Positions 44,761 through 56,179 are shown, counted from the first letter of the stretch. The stretch is DNA of 64,000 nucleotides from Nemertoderma westbladi (GCA_032718475.1 JAUCBJ010007806.1:62001-126000), one strand, 5' to 3'. Made by a program: numbers and translations. Notes: a model not told the origin generated them from the sequence alone.

Positions 44761-46522
44761 GTTAGTTATTGTATACGGAATAGCCATACATACAACTGTG
44801 AAAGTGAAAGTTAGTTATTGTATACGGAATAGCCATACATACAACTGTGAAAGTGAAAGTTAGTTATTGCATACGGAATAGCCATACAACTGTGAAAGTG
44901 AAAGTTAGTTATTGCATACGGAATAGCCATACAACTGTGAAAGTGAAAGTTAGTTATTGCATACGGAATAGCCATACATACAACTCTGAAAGTGAAAGTT
45001 AGTTATTGTATACGGAATAGCCATACATACAACTGTGAAAGTGAAAGTTAGTTATTGTATACGGAATAGCCATACATACAACTGTGAAAGTGAAAGTTAG
45101 TTATTGTATACGGAATAGCCATACAACTGTGAAAGAGAAAAATAGTTATTGTATACGGAATAGCCATACAACTGTGAAAGAGAAGGTTAGTTATTGTATA
45201 CGGAATAGCCATACATACAACTGTGAAAGTGAAAGTTAGTTATTGTATACGGAATAGCCATACAACTGTGAAAGAGAAAAATAGTTATTGTATACGGAAT
45301 AGCCATACAACTGTGAAAGTGAAAAATAGTTATTGTATACGGAATAGCCATACATACAACTGTGAAAGAGAAAGTTAGTTATTGCATACGGAATAGCCAT
45401 ACAACTGTGAAAGTGAAAGTTAGTTATTGTATACGGAATAGCCATACATACAACTGTGAAAGTGAAAGTTAGTTATTGTATACGGAATAGCCATACATAC
45501 AACTGTGAAAGAGAAAGTTAGTTATTGCATACGGAATAGCCATACAACTGTGAAAGTGAAAGTTAGTTATTGTATACGGAATAGCCATACATACAACTGT
45601 GAAAGTGAAAGTTAGTTATTGTATACGGAATAGCCATACATACAACTGTGAAAGTGAAAGTTAGTTATTGTATACGGAATAGCCATACAACTGTGAAAGA
45701 GAAAAATAGTTATTGTATACGGAATAGCCATACAACTGTGAAAGAGAAAGTTAGTTATTGCATACGGAATAGCCATACAACTGTGAAAGTGAAAGTTAGT
45801 TATTGTATACGGAATAGCCATACAACTGTGAAAGTGAAAGTTAGTTATTGTATACGGAATAGCCATACATACAACTGTGAAAGTGAAAGTTAGTTATTGT
45901 ATACGGAATAGCCATACAACTGTGAAAGAGAAAAATAGTTATTGTATACGGAATAGCCATACAACTGTGAAAGAGAAAGTTAGTTATTGCATACGGAATA
46001 GCCATACAACTGTGAAAGTGAAAGTTAGTTATTGTATACGGAATAGCCATACAACTGTGAAAGTGAAAGTTAGTTATTGTATACGGAATAGCCATACAAC
46101 TGTGAAAGAGAAAAATAGTTATTGTATACGGAATAGCCATACATACAACTGTGAAAGTGAAAGTTAGTTATTGTATACGGAATAGCCATACATACAACTG
46201 TGAAAGAGAAGATTAGTTATTGCATACGGAATAGCCATACAACTGTGAAAGAGAAAAATAGTTATTGCATACGGAATAGCCATACATACAACTGTGAAAG
46301 AGAAGATTAGTTATTGCATACGGAATAGCCATACAACTGTGAAAGAGAAAAATAGTTATTGTATACGGAATAGCCATACATACAACTGTGAAAGAGAAGA
46401 TTAGTTATTGCATACGGAATAGCCATACAACTGTGAAAGAGAAAAATAGTTATTGTATACGGAATAGCCATACATACAACTGTGAAAGTGAAAGTTAGTT
46501 ATTGTATACGGAATAGCCATAC

Positions 46523-49500
46523 ATACAACTGTGAAAGAGAAGATTAGTTATTGCATACGGAATAGCCATACAACTGTGAAAGAGAAAAATAGTTATTGTA
46601 TACGGAATAGCCATACAACTAGGAAAATGAAAGTTAGTTATTGCATACGGAATAGACATACAACTGTGAAAGAGAAAAATAGTTATTGTATACGGAATAG
46701 CCATACAACTGTGAAAGTGAAAGTTAGTTATTGTATACGGAATAGCCATACAACTGTGAAAGAGAAAAATAGTTATTGTATACGGAATAGCCATACAACT
46801 GTGAAAGAGAAAGTTAGTTATTGCATACGGAATAGCCATACAACTGTGAAAGAGAAAAATAGTTATTGCATACGGAATAGACATACAACTGTGAAAGAGA
46901 AAAATAGTTATTGTATACGGAATAGCCATACAACTGTGAAAGTGAAAGTTAGTTATTGTATACGGAATAGCCATACAACTGTGAAAGTGAAAGTTAGTTA
47001 TTGTATACGGAATAGCCATACAACTGTGAAAGAGAAAAATAGTTATTGTATACGGAATAGCCATACAACTGTGAAAGAGAAAAATAGTTATTGCATACGG
47101 AATAGCCATACAACTGTGAAAGTGAAAGTTAGTTATTGTATACGGAATAGCCATACAACTGTGAAAGTGAAAGTTAGTTATTGCATACGAAATAGCCATA
47201 CAACTGTGAAAGAGAAAAATAGTTATTGTATACGGAATAGCCATACAACTGTGAAAGTGAAAGTTAGTTATTGTATACGGAATAGCCATACAACTGTGAA
47301 AGTGAAAGTTAGTTATTGCATACGGAATAGCCATACAACTGTGAAAGTGAAAGTTAGTTATTGTATACGGAATAGCCATACAACTGTGAAAGAGAAAAAT
47401 AGTTATTGTATACGGAATAGCCATACAACTGTGAAAGAGAAAAATAGTTATTGCATACGGAATAGCCATACAACTCGGAAAATGAAAGTTAGTTATTGCA
47501 TACGGAATAGCCATACAACTGTGAAAGAGAAAAATAGTTATTGTATACGGAATAGCCATACAACTGTGAAAGAGAAAAATAGTTATTGTATACGGAATAG
47601 CCATACAACTGTGAAAGTGAAAGTTAGTTATTGTATACGGAATAGCCATACAACTGTGAAAGAGAAAAATAGTTATTGTATACGGAATAGCCATACAACT
47701 GTGAAAGAGAAAAATAGTTATTGTATACGGAATAGCCATACAACTGTGAAAGTGAAAGTTAGTTATTGTATACGGAATAGCCATACAACTGTGAAAGAGA
47801 AAAATAGTTATTGTATACGGAATAGCCAAACAACTGTGAAAGTGAAAGTTAGTTATTGTATACGGAATAGCCATACAACTGTGAAAGAGAAAAATAGTTA
47901 TTGTATACGGAATAGCCATACAACTGTGAAAGAGAAAGTTATTTATTGTATACGGAATAGCCATACAACTGTGAAAGTGAAAGTTAGTTATTGTATACGG
48001 AATAGCGATGCAACTGTGAAAGAGAAAAATAGTTATTGTATACGGAATAGCCATACAACTGTGAAAGAGAAAAATAGTTATTGTATACGGAATAGCCATA
48101 CAACTGTGAAAGTGAAAGTTAGTTATTGTATACGGAATAGCCATACAACTGTGAAAGAGAAAAATAGTTATTGTATACGGAATAGCCATACAACTGTGAA
48201 AGAGAAAAATAGTTATTGTATACGGAATAGCCATACAACTGTGAAAGTGAAAGTTAGTTATTGTATACGGAATAGCCATACAACTGTGAAAGAGAAAAAT
48301 AGTTATTGTATACGGAATAGCCAAACAACTGTGAAAGTGAAAGTTAGTTATTGTATACGGAATAGCCATACAACTGTGAAAGAGAAAAATAGTTATTGTA
48401 TACGGAATAGCCATACAACTGTGAAAGAGAAAGTTATTTATTGTATACGGAATAGCCATACAACTGTGAAAGTGAAAGTTAGTTATTGTATACGGAATAG
48501 CGATGCAACTGTGAAAGAGAAAAATAGTTATTGTATACGGAATAGCCATACAACTGTGAAAGAGAAAGTTATTTATTGTATACGGAATAGCCATACAACT
48601 GTGAAAGTGAAAGTTAGTTATTGTATACGGAATAGCGATGCAACTGTGAAAGAGAAAAATAGTTATTGTATACGGAATAGCCATACAACTGTGAAAGAGA
48701 AAGTTATTTATTGTATACGGAATAGCCATACAACTGTGAAAGTGAAAGTTAGTTATTGCATACGGAATAGACATACAACTGTGAAAGAGAAAAATAGTTA
48801 TTGCATACGGAATAGCCATACAACTCGGAAAATGAAAGTTAGTTATTGCATACGGAATAGCCATACAACTGTGAAAGAGAAAAATAGTTATTGTATACGG
48901 AATAGCCATACAACTGTGAAAGAGAAGGTTAGTTATTGCATACGGAATAGACATACAACTGTGAAAGAGAAAAATAGTTATTGCATACGGAATAGCCATA
49001 CAACTGTGAAAGAGAAAAATAGTTATTGCATACGGAATAGCCATACAACTGTGAAAGTGAAGGTTAGTTATTGCATACTGAATAGCCATACAACTGTGAA
49101 AGAGAAAAATAGTTATTGTATACGGAATAGCCATACAACTGTGAAAGAGAAGGTTAGTTATTGCATACGGAATAGCCATACAACTGTGAAAGTGAAGGTT
49201 AGTTATTGCATACTGAATAGCCATACAACTGTGAAAGAGAAAAATAGTTATTGTATACGGAATAGCCATACAACTGTGAAAGAGAAGGTTAGTTATTGCA
49301 TACGGAATAGCCATACAACTGTGAAAGTGAAGGTTAGTTATTGCATACTGAATAGCCATACAACTGTGAAAGAGAAAAATAGTTATTGTATACGGAATAG
49401 ACATACAACTGTGAAAGAGAAAAATAGTTATTGTATACGGAATAGCCATACAACTGTGAAAGTGAAAGTTAGTTATTGTATACGGAATAGCCATACAACT

Positions 49501-50395
49501 GTGAAAGAGAAAAATAGTTATTGTATACGGAATAGCCATACAACTGTGAAAGAGAAGGTTAGTTATTGCATACGGAATAGACATACAACTGTGAAAGTGA
49601 AAGTTAGTTATTGCATACGGAATAGCCATACAACTGTGAAAGAGAAAAATAGTTATTGCATACGGAATAGCCATACAACTCGGAAAATGAAAGTTAGTTA
49701 TTGCATACGGAATAGCCATACAACTGTGAAAGTGAAAGTTAGTTATTGCATACGGAATAGCCATACAACTGTGAAAGTGAAAGTTAGTTATTGTATACGG
49801 AATAGCCATACAACTGTGAAAGAGAAAAATAGTTATTGTATACGGAATAGCCATACAACTGTGAAAGTGAAAAATAGTTATTGCATACGGAATAGCCATA
49901 CAACTGTGAAAGAGAAGGTTAGTTATTGCATACGGAATAGACATACAACTGTGAAAGTGAAAGTTAGTTATTGCATACGGAATAGCCATACAACTGTGAA
50001 AGAGAAAAATAGTTATTGCATACGGAATAGCCATACAACTGTGAAAGTGAAAGTTAGTTATTGCATACGGAATAGCCTTACAACTGTGAAAGAGAAGGTT
50101 AGTTATTGCATACGGAATAGACATACAACTGTGAAAGTGAAAGTTAGTTATTGCATACGGAATAGCCATACAACTGTGAAAGAGAAAAATAGTTATTGCA
50201 TACGGAATAGCCATACAACTGTGAAAGTGAAAGTTAGTTATTGCATACGGAATAGCCATACAACTCGGAAAATGAAAGTTAGTTATTGCATACGGAATAG
50301 CCATACAACTGTGAAAGTGAAAGTTAGTTATTGCATACGGAATAGCCATACAACTGTGAAAGTGAAAGTTAGTTATTGCATACGGAATAGCCATA
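46523..50395. repeat. Satellite sub-block E: 86 units with no internal 49-bp unit
   Basis: The 49-bp units at 46,518 and 50,392 are 3,874 bp apart (86 x 45 + 4). The block shares private variants with other parts of the array: CGATGCAACTG near 48,006, 48,501 and 48,636; ACTCGGAAAATG near 47,470, 48,830, 49,680 and 50,270; and TGCATACTGAATAG three times 135 bp apart near 49,075-49,345. Confidence 0.9.
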
Positions 50396-51149
50396 CATAC
50401 AACTGTGAAAGAGAAGATTAGTTATTGCATACGGAATAGACATACAACTGTGAAAGTGAAAGTTAGTTATTGCATACGGAATAGCCATACATACAACTGT
50501 GAAAGAGAAGATTAGTTATTGCATACGGAATAGCCATACAACTGTGAAAGTGAAAGTTAGTTATTGCATACGGAATAGCCATACAACTGTGAAAGAGAAG
50601 GTTAGTTATTGCATACGGAATAGCCATACAACTGTGATAGTGAAAGTTAGTTATTGCATACGGAATAGCCATACATACAACTGTGAAAGAGAAAAATAGT
50701 TATTGTATACGGAATAGCCATACAACTGTGAAAGTGAAAGTTAGTTATTGCATACGGAATAGCCATACAACTGTGAAAGAGAAGGTTAGTTATTGCATAC
50801 GGAATAGCCATGCAACTGTGAAAGTGAAAGTTAGTTATTGCATACGGAATAGCCATACAACTGTGAAAGTGAAAGTTAGTTATTGCATACGGAATAGCCA
50901 TACATACAACTGTGAAAGAGAAAAATAGTTATTGTATACGGAATAGCCATACAACTGTGAAAGAGAAGGTTAGTTATTGCATACGGAATAGCCATACAAC
51001 TGTGAAAGTGAAAGTTAGTTATTGCATACGGAATAGCCATACAACTGTGAAAGAGAAGGTTAGTTATTGCATACGGAATAGCCATGCAACTGTGAAAGTG
51101 AAAGTTAGTTATTGCATACGGAATAGCCATACAACTGTGAAAGTGAAAG

Positions 51150-52000
51150 TTAGTTATTGCATACGGAATAGCCATACATACAACTGTGAAAGAGAAAAAT
51201 AGTTATTGTATACGGAATAGCAATACAACTGTGAAAGAGAAGGTTAGTTATTGCATACGGAATAGCCATACAACTGTGAAAGAGAAGGTTAGTTATTGCA
51301 TACGGAATAGCCATACAACTGTGAAAGTGAAAGTTAGTTATTGCATACGGAATAGCCATACAACTGTGAAAGTGAAAGTTAGTTATTGCATACGGAATAG
51401 CCATACAACTGTGAAAGTGAAAGTTAGTTATTGCATACGGAATAGCCATACAACTGTGAAAGTGAAAGTTAGTTATTGCATACGGAATAGCCATGCAACT
51501 GTGAAAGTGAAAGTTAGTTATTGTATACGGAATAGCCATACATACAACTGTGAAAGAGAAAAATAGTTATTGTATACGGAATAGCCATACAACTGTGAAA
51601 GAGAAGGTTAGTTATTGCATACGGAATAGCCATACATACAACTGTGAAAGAGAAAAATAGTTATTGTATACGGAATAGCAATACAACTGTGAAAGAGAAG
51701 GTTAGTTATTGCATACGGAATAGCCATACAACTGTGAAAGAGAAGGTTAGTTATTGCATACGGAATAGCCATACAACTGTGAAAGTGAAAGTTAGTTATT
51801 GCATACGGAATAGCCATACAACTGTGAAAGTGAAAGTTAGTTATTGCATACGGAATAGCCATACAACTGTGAAAGTGAAAGTTAGTTATTGCATACGGAA
51901 TAGCCATACAACTGTGAAAGTGAAAGTTAGTTATTGCATACGGAATAGCCATGCAACTGTGAAAGTGAAAGTTAGTTATTGTATACGGAATAGCCATACA
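51150..52000. repeat. 458-bp tandem duplication in the terminal zone
   Basis: The interval 51,150-51,539 recurs at 51,608-51,997, offset 458 bp (10 x 45 + 8). It includes the private variants AGCAATAC (near 51,220 and 51,678) and CCATGCAAC (near 51,492 and 51,950). A third, shorter relative follows to about 52,316. Confidence 0.88.
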
Positions 52001-52816
52001 TACAACTGTGAAAGAGAAAAATAGTTATTGTATACGGAATAGCCATACAACTGTGAAAGAGAAGGTTAGTTATTGCATACGGAATAGCCATACAACTGTG
52101 AAAGTGAAAGTTAGTTATTGCATACGGAATAGCCATACAACTGTGAAAGTGAAAGTTAGTTATTGCATACGGAATAGCCATACAACTGTGAAAGTGAAAG
52201 TTAGTTATTGCATACGGAATAGCCATACAACTGTGAAAGTGAAAGTTAGTTATTGCATACGGAATAGCCATACAACTGTGAAAGTGAAAGTTAGTTATTG
52301 CATACGGAATAGCCATACATACAACTGTGAAAGAGAAGATTAGTTATTGCATACGGAATAGACATACAACTGTGAAAGTGAAAGTTAGTTATTGCATACG
52401 GAATAGTCATACAACTGTGAAAGAGAAGGTTAGTTATTGCATACGGAATAGCCATACAACTGTGATAGTGAAAGTTAGTTATTGCATACGGAATAGCCAT
52501 ACATACAACTGTGAAAGAGAAGATTAGTTATTGCATACGGAATAGACATACAACTGTGAAAGAGAAGGTTAGTTATTGCATACGGAATAGCCATACAACT
52601 GTGATAGTGAAAGTTAGTTATTGTATACGGAATAGTCATACAACTGTGAAAGAGAAGGTTAGTTATTGCATACGGAATAGTCATACAACTGTGAAAGAGA
52701 AGGTTAGTTATTGCATACGGAATAGCCATACAACTGTGAAAGAGAAGGTTAGTTATTGCATACGGAATAGCCATACAACTGTGATAGTGAAAGTTAGTTA
52801 TTGCATACGGAATAGC

Positions 52817-53200
52817 CATACATACAACTGTGAAAGAGAAGATTAGTTATTGCATACGGAATAGACATACAACTGTGAAAGTGAAAGTTAGTTATTGCAT
52901 ACGGAATAGCCATACATACAACTGTGAAAGAGAAGATTAGTTATTGCATACGGAATAGACATACAACTGTGAAAGTGAAAGTTAGTTATTGCATACGGAA
53001 TAGCCATACATACAACTGTGAAAGAGAAGATTAGTTATTGCATACGGAATAGACATACAACTGTGAAAGTGAAAGTTAGTTATTGCATACGGAATAGCCA
53101 TACATACAACTGTGAAAGAGAAGATTAGTTATTGCATACGGAATAGCCATACAACTGTGATAGTGAAAGTTAGTTATTGCATACGGAATAGCCATACATA
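52817..53200. repeat. 94-bp higher-order repeat
   Basis: 49-bp units at 52,817, 52,911, 53,005, 53,099 and 53,193 are exactly 94 bp apart (49 + 45). Each is followed by the GAGAAGATTAG tail. A similar 94-bp series occurs at 46,187, 46,281, 46,375 and 46,469. Confidence 0.88.
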
Positions 53201-54786
53201 CAACTGTGAAAGAGAAGATTAGTTATTGCATACGGAATAGACATACAACTGTGAAAGTGAAAGTTAGTTATTGCATACGGAATAGTCATACAACTGTGAA
53301 AGAGAAGGTTAGTTATTGCATACGGAATAGCCATACAACTGTGATAGTGAAAGTTAGTTATTGCATACGGAATAGCCATACATACAACTGTGAAAGAGAA
53401 GATTAGTTATTGCATACGGAATAGACATACAACTGTGAAAGTGAAAGTTAGTTATTGCATACGGAATAGCCATACATACAACTGTGAAAGAGAAGATTAG
53501 TTATTGCATACGGAATAGACATACAACTGTGAAAGTGAAAGTTAGTTATTGCATACGGAATAGTCATACAACTGTGAAAGAGAAGGTTAGTTATTGCATA
53601 CGGAATAGCCATACAACTGTGAAAGTGAAAGTTAGTTATTGCATACGGAATAGCCATACAACTGTGAAAGTGAAAGTTAGTTATTGCATACGGAATAGCC
53701 ATACATACAACTGTGAAAGAGAAGATTAGTTATTGCATACGGAATAGACATACAACTGTGAAAGTGAAAGTTAGTTATTGCATACGGAATAGTCATACAA
53801 CTGTGAAAGTGAAAGTTAGTTATTGTATACGGAATAGTCATACAACTGTGAAAGTGAAAGTTAGTTATTGCATACGGAATAGCCATACAACTGTGAAAGA
53901 GAAGGTTAGTTATTGCATACGGAATAGCCATACAACTGTGATAGTGAAAGTTAGTTATTGCATACGGAATAGCCATACAACTGTGAAAGAGAAGGTTAGT
54001 TATTGCATACGGAATAGCCATACATACAACTGTGAAAGAGAAGATTAGTTATTGCATACGGAATAGCCATACAACTGTGAAAGTGAAAGTTAGTTATTGC
54101 ATACGGAATAGCCATACAACTGTGAAAGAGAAGGTTAGTTATTGCATACGGAATAGCCATACAACTGTGATAGTGAAAGTTAGTTATTGCATACGGAATA
54201 GCCATACAACTGTGAAAGTGAAAGTTAGTTATTGCATACGGAATAGCCATACAACTGTGAAAGAGAAGGTTAGTTATTGCATACGGAATAGCCATACAAC
54301 TGTGATAGTGAAAGTTAGTTATTGCATACGGAATAGCCATACAACTGTGAAAGAGAAGGTTAGTTATTGCATACGGAATAGCCATACATACAACTGTGAA
54401 AGAGAAGATTAGTTATTGCATACGGAATAGCCATACAACTGTGAAAGTGAAAGTTAGTTATTGCATACGGAATAGCCATACAACTGTGAAAGAGAAAAAT
54501 AGTTATTGTATACGGAATAGCCATACAACTGTGAAAGTGAAAGTTAGTTATTGCATACGGAATAGCCATACAACTGTGAAAGTGAAAGTTAGTTATTGCA
54601 TACGGAATAGCCATACAACTGTGAAAGTGAAAGTTAGTTATTGCATACGGAATAGCCATACAACTGTGAAAGTGAAAGTTAGTTATTGCATACGGAATAG
54701 CCATACAACTGTGAAAGAGAAAGTTAGTTATTTCATACGGAATAGCAATACAACTGTGAAAGTGAAAGTTAGTTATTGCATACGGG

Positions 54787-54949
54787 TACTCTGCAGGTAG
54801 ACATACAGTTTATAAGCAACTATAACTATGGTTTGTGTTCCTACAGAAACTGTATAATATTGAAACTAACGATGATAACATATGATAGTAAGTGTTGGGA
54901 GGGTTTGGTGTTAGAGTTCAGGTTAATAATGGATGAAAGGCTCAAATAA
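54787..54949. other. Right junction of the satellite, unique sequence
   Basis: Sequence similarity to the 45-bp unit ends abruptly after TTGCATACGGG. The following 160 bases are single-copy in this window. I see no gene or repeat in them. Confidence 0.6.
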
Positions 54950-55140
54950 GGACAACATTACACAGAGAATCCAGACGAACGCGTTCATAGTTGCAATCCT
55001 TTGGAAGAATCAGTGGCTTCCAAAGTTTTAGCGAGTCGTTTTATGTTTGAAGTACGAACGGAGGTACGTGATAAGAATCAGGCAGCGCGAGATGCTTTTA
55101 CTAATAAGTTGTCTGAGGTCACCAACAAGGCGTATGGGGT
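54950..55140 (+). pseudogene. Short open fragment, tentatively FLYWCH-like C-terminal tail
   Basis: A forward frame is open from 54,950, just after a TAA, to a G-rich tract at about 55,140. There is no credible start codon. The peptide reads HYTENPDERVHSC, then NPLEESVASK, then RTEVRDKNQAARDAF. The His-x-Cys-x-Pro step followed by a charged helical tail resembles the end of FLYWCH-type zinc-binding domains, which occur in MULE transposases and in animal proteins. No Cys or aromatic core of such a domain can be seen upstream, where the satellite lies. The match is from pattern memory only. It may be a truncated transposon or exon fragment, or chance. The frame continues through a 15-G homopolymer to a stop near 55,336, but that part looks non-coding. 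Confidence 0.25.
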
Positions 55141-55233
55141 GGGGGTGGGGGGGGGGGGGGGTGTAGCGAATCACCCATTCTGGTACCCAGGTAGGTATCC
55201 GAGTCGGGAAGTTACCAATAGGCCAAACAATAG

Positions 55234-56150
55234 CCTACTGGCCCCAAGACTGATAAAAATGGCGACAACCAAATGTGGAGAGATCAAAGAAGGCAATTAT
55301 TTAATTTTAGTAAAGCTACTGAAAGTCAACTATTAAATTATAAGAAAGATATAGAAGATGCGCTAGAAAATATACAACTAGAATACCCCTAATCCAAAGA
55401 CTCAAGACGCCCACAAACCTAATTACGTAACAGATACAATAGATAATTCAGCTGACAAACATATTATCTTTATAGTTGCACGAAAGAAAAGACAATGGAA
55501 TTCAATGCTTGATAGAAACCACATCACAACTATTTCTACAGATAAAACCAATTTCATGAAACAAAGAAGATGGCAATGTAGATTACAACACCAAGCTTAC
55601 AAAGACCATTTAATATCGCTCGCGCAAAATTGTAAACACAACCCAAATAAGTTCTTGATCCAAATAAATCACGATAAGAAAAAACCACAAGATGTTATGG
55701 AGCAGAACAGAAATAAGTTATTTAACAACTACAAAGACTTCTACACACAACCACAACCCCGACAAACTGACCACAAAAAAGGTAAAGAAATACATAATCC
55801 GAGAAACAAAAATCCTAATATCCAAAACATAGAAACAATCGAACATGTACCAACACCTACAGCTGACTGTAAACTAACAACCCCCACCCAAATACAAGAA
55901 GCAATTAAAAAGTTACACAAAGGCAAAGCGGATATTACAAATCAAACTGCAGATCATCTACTATACGGTGTATCAGATATCTTATGCCAACATATTGCAT
56001 ACTTATTTTGCAATGCGCTATACCTGCATATTCCCAGACAATATGTGCAAATTCCTCTTAATACCGCAGCTAAAAGGTGGCAATCGCCAGAAGGATCAAA
56101 CTACTTATACCTATTTCCCACTAGAACACGGTCCTTCAATGACTTTTTAT
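55234..56150 (+). mobile_element. Degenerate LINE (non-LTR retrotransposon) ORF2 fragment
   Basis: Three forward segments in two alternating frames join into a typical LINE ORF2 middle region. About 55,234-55,389 reads MWRDQRRQLFNF and KKDIEDALENIQ, like the end of the endonuclease region. From 55,382 the frame shifts and reads DNSADKHI, then ARKKRQWNSMLDRN, then NPNKFLIQINHDKKK and NNYKDFYTQP. At about 55,890-56,040 it reads IQEAIKKLHKGKA...HLLYG...LFCNALYLHIPRQY, which matches the conserved lead-in to the reverse transcriptase domain. A second frame change near 56,050 moves the expected IPxLKGG and following Tyr into the next frame. The catalytic YxDD region is absent. It is 5'- and 3'-truncated and at least twice frameshifted, so inactive. 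The clade cannot be assigned by eye. Confidence 0.75.
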
Positions 56151-56179
56151 TTACGGACACCCACAACCTTTTAGTATAG

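Larger units (their letters stand above)
30512..46522. repeat. Satellite sub-block D: zone rich in 49-bp units
   Basis: About 65 of the 49-bp units fall here, versus 13 in the preceding 30.5 kb. Neighbouring 49-bp units are 49, 94, 139, 184, 229, 274 or more bp apart, always 45n + 4. From 32.5 kb to 46.2 kb the 49-bp unit is nearly always followed by the GTGAAAGTTAG tail. The switch to a GAGAAGATTAG tail begins at about 46.2 kb. A private stop-creating change (TTGAATACGG) sits at about 31,580. Confidence 0.9.
1..54786. repeat. 45-bp satellite mega-array (about 1,200 units, left end outside window)
   Basis: One head-to-tail array fills the first 54.8 kb without any interruption. Each unit carries, in order, TATTGYATACGG, AATAGMCA, TACAACTG and a purine-rich tail GTGAAAGWGAA followed by AAATAGT, GGTTAGT or AGTTAGT. 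The main variable sites are C/T in TTGYATAC, A/C in AGMCAT, A/T in GWGAA and AAA/GGT/AGT in the tail. The unit is about 31% GC and about 64% purine on this strand. By hand tally about 100 units are 49 bp (CATACATAC instead of CATAC), four are 39 bp and one is 47 bp; all others seen are 45 bp. The array starts before base 1, so true length is unknown. Units differ by only a few bases, which indicates ongoing homogenisation by unequal exchange or conversion. The role is unknown; a structural or heterochromatic satellite is the default reading. Confidence 0.98.
50396..54786. repeat. Satellite sub-block F: right-hand terminal zone
   Basis: Nearly all units here have TTGCATAC and AGCCAT, with GTGAAAGTTAG and GAGAAGGTTAG tails. 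The variants GTGATAGTG, CCATGCAAC and AGTCATAC are essentially confined to this zone. Nineteen further 49-bp units occur, many followed by the linked GAGAAGATTAG tail. The last two units accumulate private changes (TTTCATACGG, AGCAATAC) and the array stops at TTGCATACGGG, near 54,786. Confidence 0.9.

Noticed and set aside
1-54786. CRISPR array
   Set aside because: There are no unique spacers: the unit is contiguous, and the window is eukaryotic.
1-54786. Telomeric repeat or CENP-B-box satellite
   Set aside because: The unit has no TTAGGG-like core and no TTCGNNNNANNCGGG match. Centromere function cannot be claimed from sequence.
55147-55161. G15 run (also G12 at 56,708 and C13 at 60,490) as functional G-quadruplexes
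   Set aside because: Single homopolymer runs, common in such genomes and prone to sequencing error; no supporting context.
55741-55926. Minus-strand 61-codon open frame
   Set aside because: It is antisense to the LINE remnant, which explains the sequence in the forward sense.
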